Positions 55,801 to 64,000 of a DNA stretch of 64,000 nucleotides are shown piece after piece. Every line of letters begins with the position of its first letter. Position 1 is the stretch's first letter. Origin of the DNA: Gnomoniopsis sp. IMI 355080 (lineage: Eukaryota > Ascomycota > Sordariomycetes > Diaporthales > Gnomoniaceae); assembly GCA_027946555.1 (NCBI GenBank), contig JAPEVC010000076.1, positions 80,171 through 144,170 of the forward strand, given 5' to 3'. The notes beneath the pieces were generated by a model. That model was given only the letters and a program-made list of their open reading frames with translations. It ran no database searches and was not told the origin of the DNA. Made by a program: the position numbers and the translations under genes.

Positions 55801-57106
55801 TCTGCGATGGCCCCCAACCAAGAAGTGTGTGTCGGATTGGGGTTAGCTGAGGCACTTGTTGGGGTTAGTCTTTTATGGTAGTTATCATGATGGCTCGTAG
55901 ATGGTGGTGCCCAACTGGAAATAGTCCCATACGCTTGTTTCCGTCGGCCTTCTGCCAGAAGATAGAGAATGGAGCCCAACCCTAAGGACACCACCTCTGG
56001 CTCCTCCGGACGTATTCGGCCTTGTGCTAGTGTAGAATGAGACTGAGAGCGACCCACAAGCGACCTGCATGCTGCAATGCATGCATAGTCCTGCGTTCGA
56101 TATGCATCGAAACAACATCCTCATCAGTCCGGTCAGACTGTGTCGCGTGGGGTCCAAGCAATGCTCGTTCGGGGAACAAGTGGAACAGTTGTGCTATCAG
56201 CGTGATACCACATGGGCGTCAGTGGGTAGAGCCGCAGGAGCCCAGCCTGTCCAGCATTTACAACCGCAGTCAGGCTCGGGTCGCAAAGCCATCGGCGGAA
56301 CGTGCTACGACGACCGAAGCTGCAATTGAAAGCCGATCAAACGCCTCAGTATTTGATGACCCGCAAGACAGGCAGCCGCTTGCTTGTATCTACAATTGGA
56401 TAGAGGTAACAGAGATGTTGCTGGTCAAGATTCATCGAGTGCTCGTCTCCCAAAAGGACACACAGTGCCATCCATTGCGAATCGGAATACTGGCAGGCCG
56501 TGACAACATACAGTTTTCTGAGGCAAGTGTCATCGAGACATAGGACTGCACGTCAGTATTTCCTGCATGCAGATGACCGCTGCACCGCATGAGAAGGAGA
56601 GACAATGACTGACCTGCAGGGTAGCGCGTGTACTCTCCACGGACAAAGTCCCTTGCCTTGCCCCACCATCAACAAAGGTCAAATCCACTCTCACTATGCC
56701 GCGTCATGATCACCATGTACTACTATGTACAAATGTACAAGCAAAGGGGTATTTGGTATATGCTGCTTGCTGCTTATGATCCTCAAAATGATGAAAAAGA
56801 AAAAGAAAAACAAGTATTTGAAGAACCCAACAGGTCCGTCTTTCGACTCCGACCATGGCAGTCATCCAAACCTCACCCACGGAATGACGACCTTGCCTAC
56901 CTCAGCACAAGTAGACCCGTGCGCTCCCACAATTATACTGGACAGAGGTAAGAATTAACAAGACGTATGTGTAGAATAAAAGCACTAGCCCTCCACTCCG
57001 CCCGACATGCATCGATATCCAGGCAGCAACTGCAACCGTTATACTGTTGCCCGGGATCGACATCGCCCAATGTTGCCCGACTCTGGCTTACCATTACCCT
57101 AATCCA
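52887..57106. other. Gene-free interval of 4.2 kb
   Basis: This is the longest stretch without a supported gene. Its left end must hold the promoter of the Clr5-domain gene. A minus-strand frame of 233 codons (52883-53584) overlaps that start and lacks an initial ATG. A plus-strand ATG frame of 168 codons (56037-56543) has no domain. No transposon protein, terminal repeat or tRNA was recognised. Small genes or non-coding RNAs cannot be excluded. Confidence 0.4.
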
Positions 57107-59219
57107 TCACCACCGATGCTCCGCATCCCACACCGAGAAGCTTCCCATTCCCAATTCCTGAGTGCCATCACCGCTGCCCATTGAGGAATTGCCCCTTTGG
57201 GCAAGTTGCTCTTTGAGATCGTGTGGGGTGGGGTATCTGGATCGCCACGGCTGTGCGTGACTCAGTCTCGTGTCGTTGTACACGTCCTTATCATTCTCCC
57301 CATTGCTGCTTTTGTCCGAAAGTATGACTACCTTCTTATAGTCCTGTGACTTCTTTCGCAGCCTTACCGAGCCTCCCATATCGCTTGCGCTCGCACTTCG
57401 ACTGCCGCTGCCTACACCGCTTCCCCAAGCCGTAGCTCCGCCAAGTAATTCGTCCTCTAGGTTGGTCCAACGCTTGCTCCGCAGGCGCGGTCGACTTTCC
57501 CTTGCCGCTGCAGTCGTGATTCTCGTATCGGAAACTTCCTAGGTCGCCGAAGCTGATGCTGGAGGCTCTGTCTCAGTGACTGGTGCTCTAGGTGTTCCAG
57601 CGATGGTGATATGTCTGTTGGGGGCATGCTCGGTTTCCTTACCCTTGCTGTCCGCGCGTGCTAGACCTCCAGTGATTCCCGATTCCTGAGTCTGTTGATC
57701 AAATCCATGGTTAGTTCCTTCCGGTCCTACGGTTCCCGTATGTCCTTGGTTTTCAAAATCCGGATCGTGGGCCTCGTTCATTACCGGAGAGTCGCCTTCG
57801 CCAACTGTCGGGCTTGTGGGCGTGCTGCTGTAGGGAACGGCAGGTCCAGTAGCGCCCGCAACATTCCGGATGACCTCGTACCACCGTTCAGCATCTGCTG
57901 CCGTGTGCGCCTTGAAATTGAGCTCCGAACTGCCCGTAAGCTTGCTGCTCATGGTCTTGGACTTGTCCTTGCCCTTGACGTTGAACTTGTCGCCGCTGGG
58001 AGAACCGATGACGGCATCCGGCAGATAGATAGACAACTCCGGCACAGGGTCCTTCTTGACATTGTCCGAGTCTTTAAATTCGTGGAGAAACTTGGAGGGG
58101 GTTACAACGTAGTAGCCCGTGGACCAACCCCAAGAGAGCTTGTTGCGCGACTTGCGCTCCAGGCTGCCCTCGATAAGAGGCTTGGTGGAAGAGTGCTCCT
58201 GGTTTGGAAAATTAAGGCCCTCGACTGACCGCGGTGGGTCGTCGGGGTTGACGAGAATCTCCGCGCTGCGCTGTGTGAAGGCTTCCCACTCAAAGTTAGG
58301 TGGGATCCGCTGGGCGGCCCCGAGCATATCGGCATACAGCGCCCGGGTTTTCTCAGCTTGCCCACCTGCATACTGATTGAATGCCTCCATAGCCTGCTGC
58401 AGCACTTGAATGACGTGGGCTTCAAAAGCCTCGAAGTTTTGCTGGACTGCAATCAAGTCGTTCCGGTGGTTGTTCTCTTCGATGACCTGCTTGTTGAGGC
58501 GGTGCAGAACACCACGGTGAATCACATAAGGATCCTCGCTGGGATTCATCTTGCCGCCCGTCGACTCGAAGCTAGCCGAGTGTTGACCGAGCAACTCGAT
58601 GTGCTTTTGAGTGATGTTGCGGGCCTTCTCTACGTCCTTGGCACCCTTCTGGGCGCCACTCGACAGCTCTTTGACCTTGTTCTTGATCTCCTTGTGCAGT
58701 CTATCGAGAATTGGCAGTACGGAGCCCTTGAGGTTCTGGGCGGTTTCGGAGTTGGAGTTAATGTTGGCTTGGGTGTTCTGCCGCAAGTTCTCGTAGAAGC
58801 CAGCCACGCCACCTAGGTTTTGATCGAAGTGATGGCCCTCGCGCAGTGGTTTTGAGATGGTCTTCAGGACTTTCTCGTATTCTTTCGAGTGAATATGGTG
58901 CAGCTTTTCCACCGCGCCGACGTAGTCTTCGAGGTAGCCAACGGCATGTTTCCAAGCTGAGAAACATACAAATGTTAGTTTCTTTTCGTGGTCTGCCGGG
59001 CGGGTGTAAATAAAGACAACGGAGCAACGTACCCTGTAGGCGTTCGCCAAGTAGGCCGGCAGTCTGTCCGAATTATTACGTGTTAGGCCTTAGCATTGAT
59101 GTTCTGGAAGAGCAGAGCCTACGTACGGTACCAGGATCCGCGTCGGGGACAGCGCTATCGCTGAAGGAGCTCGACATGGTGCCTGTCCGAAGAGCAAGCT
59201 GTTTCGGGTCTTCTGCCAT
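57107..59219 (-). CDS. slm1: Slm1-like protein: BAR-type region and PH domain
   Basis: Exons (minus strand) 59219-59127, 59063-59033, 58956-57643 and 57507-57107 give 612 residues. A helical membrane-curving region (about residues 45-265: AWKHAVGYLEDYVGAVEKLHHIH, LPILDRLHKEIKNKVKELSSG) is followed by a PH domain (about 290-420: IEGSLERKSRNKLSWGWSTGYYVVTPSKFLHEFKD, ending AERWYEVIRNVAG). This is the layout of yeast Slm1/Slm2, which bind PI(4,5)P2 at the plasma membrane and relay stress to TORC2-Ypk1. If the last intron (57508-57642, 135 bp) is kept, the frame meets TAG at 57539 and gives 513 residues. If it is removed, 132 further residues follow (RLRSKRWTNLEDELLGG, RLRKKSQDYKKVVILS). I prefer the spliced form because the extension reads as protein. 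Exon 2 is 31 nt. Confidence 0.85.
57508..57642 (-). other. slm1: Probable in-frame intron carrying a stop codon
   Basis: Donor G|GTAAGG and acceptor GACTGCAG flank 135 bp, a multiple of three. Both splicing and retention keep the upstream frame, but only retention meets the TAG at 57539. The two forms would differ in their C-terminal tails. Confidence 0.6.
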
Positions 59220-60796
59220 CTTGGAAGGAATTATAGGGGTAATGGCAACTGAACGCTTATAGAGGCGGTCTCAGGGCGATTGTTGTACAGACAGCGGTCC
59301 TGCAAAATGTCAGCTCCTCTTTCTTGACGTACCTGCAATTCGAAATGTCTGAGACTCAATTTCGCCAGTAGCGATGTGGGATTGGGTAGGTCAACTTTGG
59401 GAGTGAACTAGAGACAGCTCCGCGACAACTTTGTCGAATGACCATGAGACAGTGGTCAACCAGGAATCGATCTCCACCGGTTGCTCTCGGACCATCTGAG
59501 AGCTTGGCCAGGGGTCCAACAGATTGACAGCACTCAAATGCAATCCCTGCCACGATCTTTGACAGGCGGACATAGCGAGATTGTCTGAATGAAACCTTGC
59601 GCTGCTGATGTGGGGACACCTCGCTGGGTCTGGCTATCGGAACTTCCGATATGCTTCTACATACTGCGTAGTGATACCGGGCTCGAGCCACATACATCAT
59701 TGGGTAAGGTGGATAGAACTCACCACACAATCTGGAAGATATGTCGCAATCAGTATAGCGAGGTGCTGAAAAAGGTGTTGAGAGTAACATTGAGAAAAAC
59801 ATAAGAGCTCAACACGAACCCGATACATTTATCAGGGCATCTTTCTACAAGCAATCATTGACGGTGTTAGTTTGCTTCCCGAGCTGCTTTCCCATGGTCA
59901 GTGACGTCAGCCATGCGATCTACATAGTACAATACATTTTCTCGCAATGCGCCCTTGCCCGCATTCGCTTAGAATGCTGCGGTTACTGCGGCTTGGTGAG
60001 CGCGCTATTGCCTTTTAGACTGTACAGAATTCCTGCGACAGGCAGTAGTTGCCAGGGCTGGCAGCTGTTTGTCCAGAAACTTTCATTGACATCCGCCGCA
60101 GACGTCAACCCCCCGGCGATCCCTGTACTATCCGCGATCCAGACCTCGTGTTTCGGTCTTCAGCACCGCACAATCTCTTGCCGATGAAGCTGCCAGGACT
60201 TTGCCCTTCGTTAAGTAAATCGACTATATCATCTTCAGATAACGTCCATGCGCGAGTTCACCAAGAGGCGAACCATTGAGCATGTATTTCTGTCACATGA
60301 TTCTACGTCAAGCGATTGAAATCGGGTATGCAGCATGTGTACATTGGGAATAGTCTTCGCAAAGCCAATACAGAGTATCTCAACGCAATCTTCATGCTGG
60401 ACAGGGCGAAATGGGTATATTATAAAGAGCACAAAATGTACACAACTCTAATTGTAAATCCGCCTGGCAGCCTTTGCTCCAATTTTTTTTCCACGCCTGT
60501 CTTGACCCATGAACTCCATCCAGTACCTTCCGTTCTATCATGCCTGGTCCATTGATACTCGTGTAAAGACGCCGTGTTGTACTATAATGTGCCGCTGCCG
60601 TGTCGTCTATAATATTTCGTGAAAACAACGCTAAGCTGGTGTATGTATGCCATATGAAAATGCTGCTCGCCAGCACATATTGAGGGGTGATACGTAGCCC
60701 CCAAGATGGGTCAAGGCCCGTCGCAATTCATGGCTCGCCAAGTGCAGACCACTTCCGACCAGCGGGTACTGATGCAAGCCGTGCCAACGGGTACTT
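59220..60796. other. Intergenic region upstream of the Slm1-like gene
   Basis: These 1.6 kb lie between the Slm1-like gene start and the 3' end of the arrestin gene, both on the minus strand. No gene is supported; frames are short and without domain. Confidence 0.45.
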
Positions 60797-62836
60797 CTAG
60801 TATGGGTGGGCTCGAGACTGCATCAGATGCAGTCTCCGACGAACATCGTCCTCCAAGGCGTGATGGTGGTGTAGCAAATTGCTGAAACCTAGGGATGTCT
60901 GTCTGCGAGACGGACGTGGTCTTACTGGGGGAGGTGATGGCACTTCTGTATCAGTTGTACGGACCTCAGGTATGGAGTCCAGTGGGTTGTTGACGTGTGC
61001 GGTCGAGATCGAGGGCGAAGTTGGGGCACTGGCGCTGACGGCCGAGTTGTAGTCAGGCAAGACCGTTCCTTCTACCATACTAAGCGGCCGGACTGGGGTC
61101 TTGACTGCTGTGGTGTAGCTAGGCACTCTGCTCAGGTCTTCGAGTTCGACGTGCTCTGGTGTATTTATGCCGGATTGATTCTCGCCACTATGCGACCTCG
61201 ACAACGACGCTGATGTTGGCGGGGAGTAGTGATCGGCATGAGGTGGGTGCGCCGAGTGCGGTGTGGTGGCTCCGTCGGTATATGCCGCGCCATTGAGGCT
61301 GTTGTACGAATGATTCCTGCTTGATGGGTCCAGAGATACGTCCTGCAACCGCGAGCTAAGCGCCGCAGGATGGACTGCTTGCATGCCTGTCATTGCGTGC
61401 AAATTCTCGGCGGAACCAGCTCTGGACAGAGTGTAGAATGGGGTGTTGACACCAGACTGTATTGCCGGAGTTTGGAATCCGCTCTGTAGTCCATTCATGT
61501 CCACGTCCTCGTAGAGCTGGTCTAGAATGTGCTCTCCGTAGCCTGGCGGCGCAATACCAGCCATTCGTTGCGCTGGTGTAGCCGTTTCGGTCGGTGCCTG
61601 GTGAACCAGGTTTCCTTCCTCGTCGAGTGGCATGTTGGGGGAGATGAAAACCGTTACGGGTAAGGTCGCACGAAGCTATGCGGGATTAGTGTAAAATCGT
61701 GAGACTGGCCTGGTTCGAGACATCTTACCTCTGAGACGTGACCATCTGGGTTGTGCAGCGCGACCACCAACTTGAGCTTGTGACGTATCTTGATACCATG
61801 GACGTTTGTATCCTGCATACACTTGCCCAGCTTCTTCGGGAGATCGAGTTGCGAGTTGAGGACCCACCCTTCCTGACCCGAGTCGTCAATCATGTCGTTC
61901 CAGTGCTCGTCGCGGTTGACAGACAATGTCCAGTGCTTGACCTCGCGTTCCCTCTTGTGTTCGCGAATCTGATGTCCTTGTGGGGTCGACAGTATAATCT
62001 CATGAATCTCCATCAGTCTACAGTTAATGTCGCCAATCTCGAGACCCTTCAGTAGTGGCGTGAACCTTGTCTCGAGCGGGATGGCGGATCCAAAGACGAC
62101 GGCCTTTTGGGGGATGACGATGCTATATTCGACCTTGTTTGGCCAAATGTTCTCGACGCTCATAGCATGCAAGAATTCAAGAGCTGATGATTCCAGGGTT
62201 CGTATAACACGGAGTCTCTTCTTGGCGTGTAGGTCGTACGCGAGTTTGCCTCGTGCGACGGTGGCTTTCAGGTGATATGTGATGCTGGCCTCTGGCATGC
62301 CCTCTATGCTCTCGCAAAAATTGCCGGGCAGCTCTACCTCAAAAGGCCATTCGTAGTTCCCCTTCTCCAACGTGACGGTCTTTCCTTTGCCTCCGACGAA
62401 AGGTGACCATCTGTGGTCGTGGAACACATGGTTGCGGTCCACTTTTTGATTCGAAATGCCGGTTGGGGTGATTCGCGAATCGGTCCAGCTGTGGTGTTGT
62501 GTTAGCAGCTGCAGGCGTAGAGAAACACCCCAGACCTTTCAGATGCGACTCACTTCAGCCTCTCCGTTCCGATCAATCTTAGGTGCACATCTTCGACGCG
62601 TAGTGAGGTTGGCAGACAGAGCACCACAGTACCCTTGAGAAGCTGACCTGATGCCTCGTGGTCGTTGCCTCGCAAGACGATAAAGTCGTTATCGAGCCTT
62701 CAAATAGTCAGTTTGTTGAACGTTACGGCACGCGAACGTGGAAGCCAGCTTTTGCGTCATGAGTGACATACCGAATTTCAAACAGAGTATAGGCATGGCG
62801 TCCGGTGACGTTGGCCAGAGGGTTGAAGTGAGGCAT
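60797..62836 (-). CDS. creD: Arrestin-related ubiquitin-ligase adaptor, CreD type
   Basis: Exons (minus strand) 62836-62772, 62697-62554, 62488-61729 and 61675-60797 give 615 residues. An arrestin N domain (LDNDFIVLRGNDHEASGQLL, VEDVHLRLIGTERLNWTDSR) and C domain (HAMSVENIWPNKVEYSI, DTNVHGIKIRHKLKLVV) are complete. The C-terminal tail of about 270 residues is Ser/Pro/Thr-rich and carries three PY motifs for the HECT ligase Rsp5/HulA: PPGY (near 367), VPSY (near 508) and LPDY (near 529). The end (RRRLHLMQSRAHPY) also matches CreD. In Aspergillus, CreD acts with HulA and the CreB deubiquitinase in carbon catabolite repression and transporter turnover. Introns are 53-74 bp. The start is MPHFNPLANVTG. 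Confidence 0.92.
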
Positions 62837-64000
62837 TCTGCAGTTGGCTGCTCTTGCAGCAGGAATATCGCACAAGGCGAGGGGGAAGAATAAAGAGAGG
62901 CTGATAAGGTTGCCACTGGAGGGGCCGGTTGACTTTTATTCAAGTGGCCATACGGTACAGTACAAATCATGAAATCAGACAGAAAGGTGGGTCCGGCTGT
63001 CAATTGCACGAAGTAAGACCGGCCAAAGTGGGAATGCCGAGTCGAGATGCGACAGGACGGGTTCTAGGTGGGTTGGTGGGGTTCTTTCCGATATGATTTT
63101 CTGCCCTTGTTTGCTGCCCTGGACCTTGAAAACCTGGTATTCGCTCGGTGGGTTCCCCTTCTCGCGACCATAAACGGGACGATCGGGGAATCGAAAGTGA
63201 GATAGGTAAGCCTGGGCGGTGTTCAACAGAACAAATAGGACAACAAAGAAAAGGGGGAGGCCGTCCGTGGTTGGCGGTTTTATGCAAGATCGGCGCGTTG
63301 CGATGGGAGTGATGGGCTGTTCCTAAACGATGCAGAAAACAGCCGAGTCCACAACGGAAGGGATAAAATGGGTCGAGAAGCAGTTCGAGTTCTGGACCTT
63401 GCTGCAGAGTGGAGTGGATGAAGGAGATGCAAGATGAGGAAAGGCGAAGATTCGAGTGGAAAGATTGGTGAAAGTCAAGTGGAGGACTATCCAAGTACCC
63501 GGCTACAGTGAATGGCGAGGTACGTACCTTACCTGCCTACCGTACTGCTCCGTCCCTCTGGATGCCTCGCTACTTTAGGTACGGATACCCTTGATGACCC
63601 TTGCAGGGAAGACAAGCGCGACGTTATCATCCTTGGGTTTTACTAGGGACCCTATCGACAATACTCTGTATCGGGAGCTTCAAACATCCTTGTAATCGCC
63701 TCAATCAGATGTCCCTCTTCATCATCACTTCTAACTAAATTTCCAATTTTTGACCTCCAAGGCGCTGAACTCTCCCTCCCGAGCCTTGCAGGGATGGTCG
63801 GATCGCCTAATGAATGATGTGACATCCCGTTGAATGTCATCCTGCTGTCGCCTTGTCACCGTCACTTGACACGAACAGAGTCAGTCATTTGCGTTGCAAC
63901 AAGCACACCTGCCTCCGAACTATGGCAGCTTGACATTGCCAACCTGCTTGTTCAGGGTTTGTAGAAACGACCCCCCCCCACTGACGACCCCCCCACTGAC
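62837..64000. other. Upstream region of the CreD-like gene to the right edge
   Basis: No gene is supported. Minus-strand frames at 63000-63494 lie upstream of the arrestin gene and may be leader or chance. The extreme right end is a C-rich tandem repeat (63968-64000). Confidence 0.45.
63968..64000 (+). repeat. C-rich tandem repeat at the right edge
   Basis: Two copies of the pattern CGA-(C)n-ACTGA follow each other, with n = 9 and then 7. The array is cut by the window edge, so its real length is unknown; it could be a small satellite or the noisy end of an assembled contig. Confidence 0.65.

Noticed and set aside
56037..56543. 168-codon ATG frame in the gene-free interval
   Set aside because: No domain, signal peptide or splice context. 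The length is within what chance can produce in 4 kb of about 50 percent GC. It is kept only as a note under the interval.

Overview
The window is nuclear DNA of a filamentous ascomycete (Pezizomycotina). The evidence is about two dozen protein genes cut by short spliceosomal introns (47 to about 190 bp, GT-AG with CTRAY-like branch sites), plus fungal families such as a VIVID-type LOV photoreceptor, a Clr5-domain protein, a CreD-type arrestin, a zinc-finger-less fungal Fpg glycosylase and a NACHT-ankyrin NLR-like protein. I cannot fix the class from the sequence alone. I saw no rRNA, tRNA, CRISPR array, intact transposon or biosynthetic cluster.

Layout. 1-5.2 kb: gene-poor DNA and a long leader, then a four-finger C2H2 transcription factor (+). 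6.9-11.6 kb: TFIIE beta (-), F-actin capping protein alpha (+) and cytochrome b5 (+). 12.6-17.8 kb: an accessory-looking stretch with a TRI12-like MFS efflux transporter, an isolated 54-residue secreted cysteine-rich protein and a seven-helix membrane protein. 18.2-26.1 kb: mitochondrial branched-chain E1 beta (-), a membrane-anchored GH5 exo-1,3-beta-glucanase (+), a 2 kb stretch with coding-like minus-strand blocks that may be an unrecognised or decayed gene, and an Fpg DNA glycosylase (+). 26.4-35.5 kb: a small cupin (-), an NLR-like protein (-) and, head to head with it, a SNF2-family helicase (+). 37.9-43.9 kb: a LOV photoreceptor (-), an unknown fungal protein (-), the SUMO ligase Nse2 (+) and the CAAX methyltransferase Ste14 (-). 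45.3-52.9 kb: alanine aminotransferase (+), proteasome subunit Rpn7 (-), cap methyltransferase (+) and a Clr5 protein (-). 57.1-62.8 kb, after a 4 kb gene-free stretch: an Slm1-like BAR-PH protein (-) and a CreD-like arrestin (-).

Most genes are housekeeping genes without operon-like logic. The parts worth a second look are the NLR/helicase head-to-head pair, the isolated small secreted protein, five GATCGA boxes upstream of the photoreceptor, two GC-AG introns, several exons under 25 nt, and an SLM-like gene whose stop codon lies inside a probable intron. Gene models were spliced by hand by restoring conserved protein blocks and keeping phase. Every coding total is a multiple of three. First exons of the NLR and SNF2 genes are the least certain parts.
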